Assembly: GCF_900156125.1 (NCBI RefSeq)
Contig: NZ_FTLX01000002.1
Location: 496,001-560,000 of the forward strand
Source: Domibacillus enclensis
GTDB lineage: Bacteria > Bacillota > Bacilli > Bacillales > Domibacillaceae
Direction of reading: 5' to 3'
Length of the DNA: 64,000 bases
A model generated the notes under the pieces. It did no database searches and had not been told where the DNA came from. It worked only from the letters and a program-made list of their open reading frames with translations. The first letter of the stretch is position 1, and the number at the start of each line of letters is the position of its first letter. Below, one piece after another: positions 8,148 to 18,391 of this stretch. The translations under genes were made by a program, and so were the position numbers.

Positions 8148-11000
8148 ATGGCCATTGATCATATAGCAGTAAAAGGGGCCCGTGCCCATAATTTAAAGAA
8201 CATCGATATTACCATTCCCCGCGACCAGCTTGTCGTGTTGACGGGTCTGTCGGGCTCAGGAAAGTCCTCGCTTGCGTTTGATACGATTTATGCAGAGGGG
8301 CAGCGGCGTTACGTGGAGTCGCTGTCCGCTTATGCACGCCAATTCTTAGGGCAAATGGATAAACCGGACGTTGATTCTATTGAAGGTCTGTCACCGGCGA
8401 TTTCAATTGATCAGAAGACCACGAGCCGTAATCCGCGTTCGACCGTGGGAACCGTGACTGAAATCTATGACTATTTGCGTCTTTTGTATGCGAGAGTCGG
8501 ACGTCCGATTTGCCCTATTCATGGGATTGAAATTACGTCTCAGACCATTGGACAGATGGTGGACCGTGTCATGGAGCTCAGTGAACGGACGAAAATTCAA
8601 GTTCTCGCACCGGCGGTTTCCGGACGAAAGGGCACACACGCAAAAGTGTTCGAGGATGTGAAGCGCCAGGGGTACGTGCGTGTTCGCGTTGACGGTGAAA
8701 TGCGCGACCTGGAGGAAGAGATTGAACTGGAGAAAAACAAAAAACACTCTATCGAAGTGATCATTGACCGGATCGTCGTGAAGGAAGGGGTGGAGGCGCG
8801 CCTGGCTGATTCAATTGAAACAGCCCTGCGTCTCGGTGAAGGCAACGTCATCATTGATGTCATCGGTGAAGAGGAGCTGCTGTTCAGTGAGCACCATGCC
8901 TGCCCGCACTGTGGCTTTTCAGTCGGCGAGCTGGAGCCGAGAATGTTCTCGTTTAACAGCCCGTTCGGTGCCTGCCCGTCCTGTGATGGGTTGGGTATGA
9001 AGAAAAAAGTGGATGTTGATCTCGTCATTCCAGATAAAGACCGTACATTAAATGAAAACGCGATTGCCCCGTGGGAACCGGTGAGCTCTCAATATTATCC
9101 GCAGCTGCTGAAGGCCGTTTGCCAGCACTACAATATTGATATGGATACACCGTGGAAAGACTTGCCTGCTGATCAAACGGATACGCTTTTAAACGGTTCT
9201 GGAGGAGATAAAATCCGTTTTCGCTATGAAAATGATTTCGGCCAAATCCGTGACAACAGCATTCAGTTTGAAGGGGTGCTGAGCAACGTTGAACGGCGCT
9301 ACAAAGAAACAAGCTCTGATTACATTCGTGACCAGATGGAAAAGTATATGGGAGAATCCAAGTGTCCAACATGTAAAGGCCAGCGCTTGAAAAAAGAAAC
9401 GCTCGCTGTAAAAATTGATGGTTTAACCATTTCAGAAGTAGCGGATTTTTCGATTCAAGAAGCAGCCGCTTTCTTTAAAGACATCGTGCTTACAGAAAAG
9501 GAGATGCAGATTGCCCGTCTTGTACTAAGGGAAATCTGTGAGCGTCTCGGCTTTTTAATTGATGTCGGTCTTGATTATTTAACGCTGAGCCGTGCGGCTG
9601 GAACGCTGTCGGGTGGAGAAGCACAGCGGATTCGCCTCGCGACGCAGATCGGCTCTCGTTTGACGGGCGTCCTTTATATTCTTGATGAACCATCGATTGG
9701 GCTTCATCAGCGGGACAATGACCGGTTAATTCGAACGATGCAGAATATGCGTGATATCGGCAACACACTGATCGTCGTTGAACACGATGAAGACACGATG
9801 ATGGCTGCGGATTATTTAATCGATATTGGACCGGGAGCAGGCGTACATGGCGGTGAAGTCATTGCCGCCGGTACACCGAAGGAAGTAATGGACAATAAAA
9901 AATCGCTCACCGGCCAATACTTATCCGGCGAGAAGTTTATTCCACTGCCGGGAGAACGCCGCAAGCCGGACGGCCGCTGGATCGAGGTCACAGGAGCGAA
10001 GGAAAATAACTTAAAAAACGTAAAAGCGAAATTCCCGCTCGGTTTGTTTACGGCCGTTACAGGCGTGTCAGGCTCCGGCAAAAGTACGTTAATCAATGAA
10101 ATTTTGTATAAAAAGCTGGCCCAGTCACTGAACAGAGCAAAGGCGCGTCCAGGGGCCCATAAAGAAGTGAAGGGGATTGACCAGTTAGAAAAGGTCATTG
10201 ATATTGACCAGTCGCCAATCGGAAGAACACCACGTTCGAATCCGGCCACGTATACAGGCGTGTTTGACGATATCCGGGACGTGTTTGCGCAAACAAATGA
10301 AGCGAAGGTGCGCGGCTATAAAAAAGGCCGGTTTAGCTTTAATGTGAAAGGCGGCCGCTGTGAAGCGTGCCGTGGCGATGGAATTATCAAGATTGAAATG
10401 CACTTCCTGCCGGATGTTTATGTGCCGTGCGAGGTGTGCCATGGAAAACGGTACAACCGGGAAACGCTTGAAGTGAAATACAAGAGCCAAAACATTTCGG
10501 ATGTCTTAGAAATGACCGTAGACGATGCGCTTCTGTTTTTTGAAAACATCCCGAAAATCAGCCGGAAGCTCCAAACGATCGTTGATGTAGGGCTCGGATA
10601 CATTACGCTCGGCCAGCCTGCGACTACCTTATCAGGAGGAGAAGCGCAGCGTGTCAAGCTTGCATCTGAGCTGCACCGGCGCTCGAACGGCCGTTCATTT
10701 TACATTTTGGATGAGCCGACGACCGGTCTTCATACAGACGACATTGCCCGGCTTCTTGACGTTCTTCAGCGCCTTGTGGAAAACGGGGACACGGTGCTCG
10801 TCATTGAGCATAACCTTGATGTCATTAAAGCAGCAGATTACCTTGTGGACCTTGGACCTGAAGGCGGCGATAAAGGCGGCACCATCGTCGCATCCGGTAC
10901 ACCGGAAGACATAGCGGCAGTGAAGGAATCCCATACAGGATACTATTTAAAGAAAATTCTAGAACGTGACCGGGAACGAATGGCGGTACAAGCAAAATAA
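8148..11000 (+). CDS. uvrA: Excinuclease ABC subunit A
   Basis: 950-residue UvrA, the DNA-damage sensor ATPase that delivers UvrB. Two ABC modules are visible, each with Walker A ([18 protein letters not shown]) and an LSGGEAQR signature. Zinc modules are CPHC...CPSC in the first half and CEAC...CEVC in the second; the latter contributes to damage recognition. ATG 8148 follows TAGAGGTG; the in-frame ATG at 8109 lies inside uvrB. A possible LexA box upstream of uvrB was considered and rejected. Confidence 0.97.
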   Translation: MAIDHIAVKGARAHNLKNIDITIPRDQLVVLTGLSGSGKSSLAFDTIYAEGQRRYVESLSAYARQFLGQMDKPDVDSIEGLSPAISIDQKTTSRNPRSTVGTVTEIYDYLRLLYARVGRPICPIHGIEITSQTIGQMVDRVMELSERTKIQVLAPAVSGRKGTHAKVFEDVKRQGYVRVRVDGEMRDLEEEIELEKNKKHSIEVIIDRIVVKEGVEARLADSIETALRLGEGNVIIDVIGEEELLFSEHHACPHCGFSVGELEPRMFSFNSPFGACPSCDGLGMKKKVDVDLVIPDKDRTLNENAIAPWEPVSSQYYPQLLKAVCQHYNIDMDTPWKDLPADQTDTLLNGSGGDKIRFRYENDFGQIRDNSIQFEGVLSNVERRYKETSSDYIRDQMEKYMGESKCPTCKGQRLKKETLAVKIDGLTISEVADFSIQEAAAFFKDIVLTEKEMQIARLVLREICERLGFLIDVGLDYLTLSRAAGTLSGGEAQRIRLATQIGSRLTGVLYILDEPSIGLHQRDNDRLIRTMQNMRDIGNTLIVVEHDEDTMMAADYLIDIGPGAGVHGGEVIAAGTPKEVMDNKKSLTGQYLSGEKFIPLPGERRKPDGRWIEVTGAKENNLKNVKAKFPLGLFTAVTGVSGSGKSTLINEILYKKLAQSLNRAKARPGAHKEVKGIDQLEKVIDIDQSPIGRTPRSNPATYTGVFDDIRDVFAQTNEAKVRGYKKGRFSFNVKGGRCEACRGDGIIKIEMHFLPDVYVPCEVCHGKRYNRETLEVKYKSQNISDVLEMTVDDALLFFENIPKISRKLQTIVDVGLGYITLGQPATTLSGGEAQRVKLASELHRRSNGRSFYILDEPTTGLHTDDIARLLDVLQRLVENGDTVLVIEHNLDVIKAADYLVDLGPEGGDKGGTIVASGTPEDIAAVKESHTGYYLKKILERDRERMAVQAK

Positions 11001-11066
11001 AATGAAACCTTTTGACGGCAGATTCGTATAAACGAACAGGTACAAAAAACGGGAGGTTTACAACGA

Positions 11067-12266
11067 ATGAGCGAAGAAAAACTGCGAATTTTGAAAATGT
11101 TGGAGTCGGGAATTATTTCAGCGGATGAAGCAGTAAAGTTGATTGAAGCGTTGGAGAAAAACAATGCCTCTTCCAAAACAGATACGCGTTACTCATCCAC
11201 AAAGTCAGCGGAAAGCTCAAAAGGACTCGGCAGTATTTTTGAAGAGCTGGAGAAATTCGGTCAAAAAATGAGCGGCCAGCGTCCGAAAACAGAAACCGTC
11301 ACCCAGTCAAAAGAAAAGATCTTTGAATTCATGCAGTCTGCTATGCAGCGTTTAAAAGATGTGGAAGTTCCATTCGTTGGTAAAGGTGCTGAATTTACGC
11401 ATGTTTTTCATGAGCAGGATGCAAAGCCGCATCGCTTAAAGCTTGAAACGGCCAATGGCGCTGTTACAATTCGTCCGTGGGATGGAGAAGGCGTAAAAGC
11501 TGAATGCCATGTGAAGGTGTACGGAGCCGCCACAGAAGAAGAAGCGAGAGAATCGTTTTTGAAAAACAGTATTTTTTATGCACGGGAAGATAAGCTTTCT
11601 TTTTCTGTTGGACTTAAGCTGATGAAAACGGATGTTACGCTTTATATTCCGTCTAGCGAGCTGGAGGATGTCTCTGTGAAACTGTTTAATGGAGCATTCG
11701 ACATGCGTGATGTGAAAGCAGATAAGCTCGAAGTCCGTTCTGGAAACGGAAAGATTGAATTGAAAAGCAGCCGCATTTCGGTGATTGAAGCAGAAACAGG
11801 CAACGGGCCGATTCGATTAATTGACTGCGAAGGGGAACGGGCTGAGCTGAACACATTTAATGGCGCGATTCATATGGTTGGGACGTACCGCTTCGCTGAC
11901 CTGCAGACGTTTAACGGGAATGTCCTGTACGATGCAAAAACGGATCAAGCAGAAGCCGTCCGCGCCGAGTCGATGACGGGCAACGTTGAACTGTACGTTC
12001 CGCAGGATTTGGCCGTAAAGGGGGAGATGCGGACAACAGCCGGTCGCCTCACTGTTCCGGAAACAGGTATGGCGAATGTGACGGAAAAAGATGAACGTAT
12101 TCAAAAATCACTGAAATTTGAAAGTGATAATCTGCTAGACGGGCGCCAGCTGACGATTGATGCTGAAACCAAAACAGGATCTGTCACACTGCGCATGTCT
12201 TCCTTGCGTCAAACACCGCCGCCAGGACCGGACCATTCGGATGATTCATTCGGAGCAGGTATTTAA
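11067..12266 (+). CDS. yvlB: YvlB-like protein with SHOCT-like N-terminus and DUF4097 beta domain
   Basis: 399-residue soluble-looking protein. Residues 1-30 ([28 protein letters not shown]) match the short helical SHOCT-like module of the YvlB/LiaX group. Residues from about 120 to the end are a DUF4097 repeat of beta-strands rich in NGAI/NGNV/TGNV turns. Family relatives belong to cell-envelope stress responses (LiaX in enterococci, the yvlABCD operon in B. subtilis). It is followed after 25 nt by yvlD, as in B. subtilis but with yvlC missing. Envelope-stress role is inferred. Confidence 0.8.
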   Translation: MSEEKLRILKMLESGIISADEAVKLIEALEKNNASSKTDTRYSSTKSAESSKGLGSIFEELEKFGQKMSGQRPKTETVTQSKEKIFEFMQSAMQRLKDVEVPFVGKGAEFTHVFHEQDAKPHRLKLETANGAVTIRPWDGEGVKAECHVKVYGAATEEEARESFLKNSIFYAREDKLSFSVGLKLMKTDVTLYIPSSELEDVSVKLFNGAFDMRDVKADKLEVRSGNGKIELKSSRISVIEAETGNGPIRLIDCEGERAELNTFNGAIHMVGTYRFADLQTFNGNVLYDAKTDQAEAVRAESMTGNVELYVPQDLAVKGEMRTTAGRLTVPETGMANVTEKDERIQKSLKFESDNLLDGRQLTIDAETKTGSVTLRMSSLRQTPPPGPDHSDDSFGAGI

Positions 12267-12291
12267 TTTAAAAAGCAAGGGAGTTTTTACA

Positions 12292-12639
12292 ATGGGCTGG
12301 TTGGTAGGCGTCCTCATTAATGCCATCTTATTTGTGGCGCTGGCTGGTTATTTTCCCGGACTGCATGTGGACAGTTTTTTCCACGCCGTGATTGCCAGCC
12401 TTGTTTTATCCGTTTTAAACGGCATTGTCCGGCCGATTCTCGTTTTGCTGACATTGCCGATCACGATGATTTCACTCGGGCTGTTTCTTTTCGTGATCAA
12501 CGCAGCCACCCTGTTAATGACAGACAGCATTATGGGCTATGCGTTTGAAATTGAAAGCTTCGGCCTGGCACTGGTCATTGCTGTTTTAATGGCGCTGGTC
12601 AATATGGTGCTGTATGCGACTATTTTAAGAAGACGATAA
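12292..12639 (+). CDS. yvlD: YvlD, phage-holin superfamily IV membrane protein
   Basis: 115-residue membrane protein with four hydrophobic helices and the conserved VLNGIVRPILVLLTLPITMISLG segment of the YvlD/holin superfamily IV (DUF360) family. Found beside YvlB in Bacillus envelope-stress operons; molecular function unknown, and lysis activity is not implied. ATG 12292 follows AAGGGAG; an in-frame ATG at 12157 lies inside yvlB and is rejected. Confidence 0.85.
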   Translation: MGWLVGVLINAILFVALAGYFPGLHVDSFFHAVIASLVLSVLNGIVRPILVLLTLPITMISLGLFLFVINAATLLMTDSIMGYAFEIESFGLALVIAVLMALVNMVLYATILRRR

Positions 12640-12660
12640 ATGATGAAGGTCCATCGAGAT

Positions 12661-12704
12661 AACCGAACGATCTTGCGGAATACCGCAATCGTTCGGTTTT
12701 TTTG
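12661..12704 (+). terminator. Terminator after yvlD
   Basis: AACCGAACGAT/ATCGTTCGGTT stem followed by TTTTTG. Confidence 0.85.
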
Positions 12705-12767
12705 CGTGATGAACAGCAAGAAACCGGCGGAAGGTGAAATTGAATCATCAGTTTTTAGATCGAAACA

Positions 12768-12776
12768 TGGTACAAT
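12768..12776 (+). promoter_or_regulatory. Extended -10 promoter of the hprK operon
   Basis: TGG followed by TACAAT (TGn extended -10), 37 bp before the hprK start; no good -35. Confidence 0.5.
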
Positions 12777-12812
12777 GGAGTCAATTCGTTTTATGGGATA
12801 GGAGGGAATAAA

Positions 12813-13751
12813 ATGCCAAAAGTGCGCGCAGTTGATCTTTTGGAGAAATTTAGTTTAGAGCTTGTCAGTGGGGAAGAAGGGCTGCACCGCCCAATCAAGT
12901 TAAGTGATCTGTCTCGTCCAGGGTTGGAGATTGCCGGTTTTTTTGATTACTATCCGGCGGAGCGGGTTCAATTAATCGGCATGACGGAGCTGTCTTTTTT
13001 TCAGCGCCTCAGTCCGGCTGAAAAAAAGGAACGGATGGATAAGCTGTGCGATTATGAAACGCCGGCGATCATCGTTTCAAGAAATCTCAGTGTGCCGGTT
13101 GAGCTGATTGAAGCGTCAGAGGCTTATTCTGTGCCAGTTATGCGTTCAAAAATGACAACCACCAAATTTTCAAGTCAGCTGACCAATTACCTGGAATCGA
13201 TGCTGGCACCGACAACCGCTATTCATGGTGTTCTCGTTGATATTAATGGGATCGGTGTGCTCATCACCGGACAAAGCGGCGTCGGTAAAAGTGAAACAGC
13301 GCTGGAGCTTGTAAAACGTGGACACCGCCTTGTGGCCGATGACTGCGTGGAAATTCGCCAGGAGGATATTGGGCGTCTCGTCGGGACATCCCCCGAATTA
13401 ATCGAGCATTTGCTTGAAATTCGCGGACTTGGCATTATTAATGTGATGACCTTGTTTGGAGCAGGGGCGGTCCGTTCCCATAAAATCATCACGTTAAATG
13501 TAAACCTTGAGCTCTGGGATCCAGACAAACAGTATGATCGACTTGGCATTGAAGAAGACAAGCTGCCAATTTTGGACTCGGAAATTACCAAAATCACACT
13601 GCCTGTTCGCCCAGGCCGAAATCTAGCTGTCATCATTGAAGTAGCGGCCATGAACTTCCGCTTGAAGCAGATGGGCGTGAATGCGGCGCAGGAATTTACA
13701 GATAAACTGGCTGGCGCGATTAATGATGCCGGCATTGACAATAAGCAGTAA
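12813..13751 (+). CDS. hprK: HPr kinase/phosphorylase
   Basis: 312-residue bifunctional HprK. It phosphorylates Ser46 of HPr and Crh with ATP or PPi when glycolytic intermediates are high, and the reverse phosphorolysis yields PPi; HPr-Ser-P then activates CcpA. Walker A GQSGVGKS is at 153-160, the catalytic H138 lies in AIHG, and the family signature [18 protein letters not shown] lies near residue 205. SD GGAGGG, ATG 12813. It leads an operon with lgt, yvoD, ppaX and yvoF, the B. subtilis arrangement. A Crh substrate is encoded at 42.7 kb. Confidence 0.97.
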   Translation: MPKVRAVDLLEKFSLELVSGEEGLHRPIKLSDLSRPGLEIAGFFDYYPAERVQLIGMTELSFFQRLSPAEKKERMDKLCDYETPAIIVSRNLSVPVELIEASEAYSVPVMRSKMTTTKFSSQLTNYLESMLAPTTAIHGVLVDINGIGVLITGQSGVGKSETALELVKRGHRLVADDCVEIRQEDIGRLVGTSPELIEHLLEIRGLGIINVMTLFGAGAVRSHKIITLNVNLELWDPDKQYDRLGIEEDKLPILDSEITKITLPVRPGRNLAVIIEVAAMNFRLKQMGVNAAQEFTDKLAGAINDAGIDNKQ

Positions 13752-13768
13752 TAAGGAGTGGGAGAACT

Positions 13769-14593
13769 TTGGATTATCCATTAAATCCGATTGCCTTTGA
13801 ACTCGGCAGTTTTCAAGTTCACTGGTACGGGATTATTATCGGAATCGGCATTGCGCTCGGTTTTTATTTGGCGTCAAAAGAAGGGGACAGGCTTGGTCTT
13901 CCACAGGAAACCTTTTCTGATTTGCTTATTTGGGCGATTCCGATTGCGCTCATTTCAGCGCGTGCGTATTATGTGCTGTTTGAATGGGATTATTATTCTC
14001 AAAATCCGGGTGCGATTATTCAGATTTGGAATGGAGGCATTGCCATCCATGGCGCCTTGATCGGCTCAGTGATAACCGCTATTGTTTTTTCAAGAAAGAA
14101 GAATATTTCCTTTTGGAAGCTGGCTGATATTGCAGCCCCTTCGATTATTCTAGGTCAGGCGATTGGCCGCTGGGGCAACTTCATCAATCAAGAAGCGCAC
14201 GGCGAAGAGGTAACCCGCTCGTTTTTGGAAGGGCTGTATTTACCCGATTTTATTGTGAATCAAATGTACATAGAGGGTACATATTATCATCCGACCTTTT
14301 TCTATGAGTCGGTCTGGAATATAATTGGCTTTGCGCTGCTGCTCTTGCTTCGCAAAGTGAATCCGAAGCGTGGGGAATTGTTCTTATCGTATGTGATCTG
14401 GTATTCGATTGGCCGTTTCTTTATTGAGGGGATGCGCACGGACAGCTTAATGGTGGCTGACTTGCTGCGGATTGCCCAGGTGCTGTCACTAACGCTCATC
14501 GTTGTGGCTGCGTTCATTCTTGTTTTCCGCCGGATAAAGTACGCATTGCCACGTTATGCGGATCAGACGAATGAAGGGACGATCGCACCGTGA
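13769..14593 (+). CDS. lgt: Prolipoprotein diacylglyceryl transferase
   Basis: 274-residue integral membrane enzyme that moves diacylglycerol from phosphatidylglycerol to the lipobox cysteine of prolipoproteins, the first step of lipoprotein maturation. About seven membrane segments are visible, with the signature [17 protein letters not shown] and the conserved YHPTFFYES and IHGALIG motifs. Start is TTG 13769 with AAGGAG 10 nt upstream. Its TGA overlaps the GTG of yvoD, so translation is coupled. Confidence 0.96.
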   Translation: MDYPLNPIAFELGSFQVHWYGIIIGIGIALGFYLASKEGDRLGLPQETFSDLLIWAIPIALISARAYYVLFEWDYYSQNPGAIIQIWNGGIAIHGALIGSVITAIVFSRKKNISFWKLADIAAPSIILGQAIGRWGNFINQEAHGEEVTRSFLEGLYLPDFIVNQMYIEGTYYHPTFFYESVWNIIGFALLLLLRKVNPKRGELFLSYVIWYSIGRFFIEGMRTDSLMVADLLRIAQVLSLTLIVVAAFILVFRRIKYALPRYADQTNEGTIAP

Positions 14594-15531
14594 AAGGAAC
14601 GCTGGCTAAAGGCTTGAAAACGGGCTTAATGACGACGTGGACACTCGGGAAAGTCATTTTCCCGATCACGCTCGTTGTGACTATTTTGCAATTCACACCG
14701 GTTTTACCGTGGGTGATTGCCCTTATTAGTCCGATTATGGGTATTTTTGGCTTGTCTGGTGATGCAGCGATTCCGCTCGTCATCGGCAATGTCTTGAACC
14801 TGTACGCAGCGATCGGCGCGATTTTATCGCTGGAGCTGACAGTGAAGGAAGTGTTTATTCTTGCCATGATGCTGTCATTTTCCCACAATTTGTTTGTGGA
14901 ATCGATTGTGGCGACAAAGGTTGGCGTGAAAATGTGGGTGATTTTAGCTGTTCGTCTCGGCCTTGCTATTACAGCGGGGATCGTGATTAACCTCGTCTGG
15001 CAGGGAGGCGGCGAAATCGCCCAGTATGGGATGGTGCCGGAAGCAGCCGCTGAGCCAACTACATGGGCGGGCATTGGCTTGCTTGGTTTGCAAAAAGCCA
15101 CATTTGGTGTTTTGCAGCTGGCGATGATCGTGATTCCGCTTATGGTCATGATTCAGTTCGCAAAGGATTTAAAATGGCTGGACGCTTTTTCACGAGCGGT
15201 CGCACCTGCGACACGCTTTCTTGGTATGAAGGAAAATACATCGATGACGCTTGCATCGGGTCTGCTAATTGGGCTTGCGATGGGCTCAGCTGTTATGATT
15301 CAGGCGGTGGAAGAGGATGGGGTCAGCAGGCGTGATGTGACGCTTGCATTCATCTTTCTTGTCGCCTGTCACGCGGTCATTGAAGATACGCTTATTTTTA
15401 TCCCACTCGGTATACCTGTTTGGCCGCTGTTCCTCATTCGCATTGTGACGGCTGTTGTGCTAACGATGGTTGTCGCGCGGCTTTGGGGGCGCCCTCAACA
15501 GGAAAGTAGAAAGGAAGCTGTCCATTTATGA
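14590..15531 (+). CDS. yvoD: YvoD, nucleoside-recognition (Gate) domain membrane protein
   Basis: 313-residue polytopic protein with about eight membrane helices and the Gate/nucleoside-recognition fold shared with SpmA/SpmB. GTG 14590 overlaps the lgt stop (GTGA), and its stop overlaps the ppaX start. In B. subtilis yvoD occupies the same operon position; its substrate is unknown, and nucleoside transport should not be assumed from the domain name. Confidence 0.8.
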   Translation: MKGTLAKGLKTGLMTTWTLGKVIFPITLVVTILQFTPVLPWVIALISPIMGIFGLSGDAAIPLVIGNVLNLYAAIGAILSLELTVKEVFILAMMLSFSHNLFVESIVATKVGVKMWVILAVRLGLAITAGIVINLVWQGGGEIAQYGMVPEAAAEPTTWAGIGLLGLQKATFGVLQLAMIVIPLMVMIQFAKDLKWLDAFSRAVAPATRFLGMKENTSMTLASGLLIGLAMGSAVMIQAVEEDGVSRRDVTLAFIFLVACHAVIEDTLIFIPLGIPVWPLFLIRIVTAVVLTMVVARLWGRPQQESRKEAVHL

Positions 15532-16184
15532 GTAAACTAAACGCGTTGCTGTTTGATTTAGACGGCACATTAATTAATACAAACGAATTAATTGTGGAGT
15601 CGTTTCTTCACACATTAAATCATTATTTTCCAGGGCAATATGAACGGGAGGATGTGTATCCGTTTATGGGACCGCCGCTTATTGACACATTTGAAGCGCT
15701 TGATAAAGAACGGACGATGGAAATGGTCGCGCACTACCGGGCATTTAACCATGAAAAACACGATGCACTCGTTACGGAGTTTCAAGGTGTTTACGAAACC
15801 ATCCGGACGCTGCATGAAAACGGCTTTAAAATGGCGATCGTGTCGACGAAGATTCATGAAACGATTTTAAAAGGATTAAAGCTGACGAACATGGAGTCGT
15901 TTTTCGATGTGGTTGTCGGGCTCGATGACGTCAAGCACGCAAAGCCGCATCCGGAGCCTGTTCAAAAAGCGCTTGCTGCACTCGGGGCATCGCCGGAGGA
16001 AGCGCTGATGATTGGCGACAACTATCATGACATTGAAGGCGGACAAAACGCCGGTGTGAAAACAGCGGGTGTGGCGTGGTCATTAAAAGGCCGTGACTTT
16101 TTAAATACGTACAACCCGGATTATATGCTGGAATCTATGGCCGACTTGCTCGATATTTTGCAGGTCGGAGCAAACCAGAAATGA
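15528..16184 (+). CDS. ppaX: Pyrophosphatase PpaX
   Basis: 218-residue HAD-superfamily phosphatase. PpaX hydrolyses the PPi released when HprK dephosphorylates HPr-Ser-P, which drives that reaction. The DxDGT motif has the nucleophile D10 and acid/base D12; motif II is in IVSTK, and [16 protein letters not shown] is motif IV. Translationally coupled to yvoD and yvoF by 4-bp ATGA overlaps. Operon position after hprK supports PpaX over a generic phosphoglycolate phosphatase. Confidence 0.9.
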   Translation: MSKLNALLFDLDGTLINTNELIVESFLHTLNHYFPGQYEREDVYPFMGPPLIDTFEALDKERTMEMVAHYRAFNHEKHDALVTEFQGVYETIRTLHENGFKMAIVSTKIHETILKGLKLTNMESFFDVVVGLDDVKHAKPHPEPVQKALAALGASPEEALMIGDNYHDIEGGQNAGVKTAGVAWSLKGRDFLNTYNPDYMLESMADLLDILQVGANQK

Positions 16185-16675
16185 GACGGACGAAACGGTA
16201 TAAGCTAAAGGACGGAGCCAATCCGCTTTTTCACATTTATCAAACCGTTTCGTTCTGGAAAACGTTTAAAAATACACTGGTCATCGAAGCGGGGCGCTAT
16301 ATTCCATTTGTACGGCTGAAAAACGCTTTGTACCGTCGTTTGCTTGGCATGAAGATTGGCGATGGCACAGCCCTGGCTTATAAAGTCGTGCCGGATATTA
16401 TGTTCCCGGAGCAGATTTCAATTGGACACAATACGATTATCGGCTACAATACAACCATTTTGGCGCATGAATATTTAACCGATGAATATCGGATTGGCCC
16501 GGTTGTAATCGGTGACCGTGTGATGATCGGTGCAAATACAACGATCTTGCCTGGTGTCAAAATCGGCGACGGTGCGGTCGTATCCGCCATGACGCTCGTG
16601 AATAAAGATGTTCCGCCCGGTGCGTTCGCCCGGGGGAATCCAATGATGATCAAAACGGCCTCAGCTGACAGCTGA
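16181..16675 (+). CDS. yvoF: YvoF, hexapeptide-repeat acyltransferase
   Basis: 164-residue left-handed beta-helix protein of the LbetaH acyltransferase family, with repeated [IV]G-x-x-[TAV]-x hexapeptides ([39 protein letters not shown]). Such enzymes transfer acetyl groups to sugars or other acceptors; the substrate is unknown. It is the last gene of the hprK operon. Its final codons form the 5' arm of the operon terminator, so the stop codon lies inside the hairpin. Confidence 0.85.
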   Translation: MRRTKRYKLKDGANPLFHIYQTVSFWKTFKNTLVIEAGRYIPFVRLKNALYRRLLGMKIGDGTALAYKVVPDIMFPEQISIGHNTIIGYNTTILAHEYLTDEYRIGPVVIGDRVMIGANTTILPGVKIGDGAVVSAMTLVNKDVPPGAFARGNPMMIKTASADS

Positions 16676-16686
16676 GGCCGTTTTAT
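16652..16686 (+). terminator. Terminator of the hprK operon, overlapping the yvoF 3' end
   Basis: Perfect 15-bp stem AAAACGGCCTCAGCT / AGCTGAGGCCGTTTT with a 3-nt loop, followed by ATTATG. The yvoF stop codon (16673) is in the 3' arm. Confidence 0.8.
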
Positions 16687-16762
16687 TATGGCGAAATAAA
16701 ATACAACAATAATTTTGTAAATAAAAAAAGCGCATAAATAAACAGATTTTTTAAAAAATAGG

Positions 16763-16791
16763 TTGTTTTTTAATTTTTCAGAATATAAAAT
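16763..16791 (+). promoter_or_regulatory. Possible cstA promoter
   Basis: TTGTTT, 17 bp, TAAAAT, 36 bp before the cstA start in very A+T-rich DNA. Confidence 0.4.
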
Positions 16792-16827
16792 AGTGAAACA
16801 GTTCTTTTACATCAGGGGGTTTCATCT

Positions 16828-18261
16828 ATGTTTACTTTTCTATCAGCAATTGCTCTTCTTTTATGCGGGTATTTATTTTATGCGAAATTCGTTGAGCGTG
16901 TGTTTGTCATTAACGATGACCAGCCCACGCCAGCTTATGAGAAAACTGACGGATTGGATTATGTGCCAATGCCGTGGTGGAAGGGCTGGTTTATTCAGCT
17001 TCTGAACATTGCGGGTCTTGGTCCGATCTTTGGAGCGGTTGCAGGCGCCTTATATGGCCCGGTTGCTTTTATTTGGATTGTGGCAGGCTGTATTTTTGCC
17101 GGAGCTGTTCATGATTACTTTTCAGGCATGCTGTCACTGCGGCATGGTGGCGCGCAGTTTCCTGCACTTGTAGCCAAGTATTTAGGAAATGCCGTCAAAT
17201 CGGCGGTTAATGTTTTTTCACTTGTTTTAATGGTGCTGGTGGCGGCTGCGTTTACAGCAGGTCCGGCACAACTCATTGCACAGCTGACACCGCTCAGTTT
17301 TATGGCTGCACTCATTCTCGTTTTCACTTACTTTTTGCTGGCGGCGATTTTGCCGGTGAATCAAGTGATCGGAAAAGTGTACCCGATTTTCGGTGTGATT
17401 TTGGTGGTAATGGCCGTAGCGATTGGCGTAGCGCTTTTGTTTGGCGGCAAGCCAATTCCGGAGCTGACACTGGCGAACCTTCATCCGGGCGATATGCCGG
17501 TTTGGCCGCTGATTATGGTGACGATCTCGTGCGGTGCGATTTCCGGCTTTCACTCGACGCAAAGCCCGATTGTCTCACGCACACTGAAGAAAGAGTCGGA
17601 AGGGCGAAAAGTCTTTTACGGCGCGATGATTGGCGAAGGCGTAATCGCGTTAATCTGGGCGGCTGCCGGCATGACGTTTTTTGGCGGGACAGCAGGTCTT
17701 GGAGAGGCGCTTGCTGCCGGGGGGCCTTCCGGCGTGGTGAATGAAATCTCGACTTCTCTTCTTGGTACGTTCGGCGGGATTTTAGCCATTCTGGGTGTCA
17801 TCATCCTGCCTATCACAACGGGCGATACGGCTCTTCGTTCATCTCGTATGATTTTGTCGGACTGGCTGTCAGGCTTTGTGAACATGGACCGTAAAGGGAT
17901 GCCGCTTTTCATGACGATCGTTGTCAGTGTCCCTGCATTTTACTTGTCAACCATTGACTATTCCTTTTTATGGCGGTATGTCGGCTGGACCAATCAGGTC
18001 GTTGCGACAGTCATGCTGTGGACCGCTGTTTCCTACTTGCTGAAGGAAGGGAAGAATCACTGGATTGCCGGTGTGCCTGCGATGTTCATGACTGGCGTTG
18101 TCTGCACGTATATCTTTTACGCGCCGGAAGGATTCGGACTTGCTTACGGAGTATCGATGGCCATTGGCTTTACACTTGCCGCTATCGTTATTGCGCTGTA
18201 CGCAAGGCAAATTGTTCGTTTTAAACGAATGGAGTCTGAACTCTCGGTATCCGCCTCTTAA
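16828..18261 (+). CDS. cstA: CstA-family carbon-starvation transporter
   Basis: 477-residue polytopic membrane protein of the CstA family, which takes up peptides and pyruvate in enterobacteria. It is the shorter form; E. coli CstA is about 700 residues. Conserved family segments are visible: the early INDDQPTPAYEKTDG, then GPIFGAVAGALYGP, GAVHDYFSGMLSLRHGG, the central SGFHSTQSPIVSRTLKKE and ITTGDTALRSSRM. ATG 16828 follows CAGGGGG. It has its own promoter and terminator. Substrate is by family only. Confidence 0.88.
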   Translation: MFTFLSAIALLLCGYLFYAKFVERVFVINDDQPTPAYEKTDGLDYVPMPWWKGWFIQLLNIAGLGPIFGAVAGALYGPVAFIWIVAGCIFAGAVHDYFSGMLSLRHGGAQFPALVAKYLGNAVKSAVNVFSLVLMVLVAAAFTAGPAQLIAQLTPLSFMAALILVFTYFLLAAILPVNQVIGKVYPIFGVILVVMAVAIGVALLFGGKPIPELTLANLHPGDMPVWPLIMVTISCGAISGFHSTQSPIVSRTLKKESEGRKVFYGAMIGEGVIALIWAAAGMTFFGGTAGLGEALAAGGPSGVVNEISTSLLGTFGGILAILGVIILPITTGDTALRSSRMILSDWLSGFVNMDRKGMPLFMTIVVSVPAFYLSTIDYSFLWRYVGWTNQVVATVMLWTAVSYLLKEGKNHWIAGVPAMFMTGVVCTYIFYAPEGFGLAYGVSMAIGFTLAAIVIALYARQIVRFKRMESELSVSAS

Positions 18262-18277
18262 ATCACTTAAATTAGTA

Positions 18278-18313
18278 AGGCATTCTGCAAATGCAGAATG
18301 CCTTTCGTTTTGT
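18278..18313 (+). terminator. Terminator after cstA
   Basis: AGGCATTCTGC/GCAGAATGCCT stem, 4-nt loop, then TTCGTTTTG. Confidence 0.85.
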
Positions 18314-18391
18314 CGAAAAGTGATATTTCTCATCGACAAAAGAAGAAATGCATAGTACAAAAGTAGTATATATATAAAAGGAGCGCTGTGC

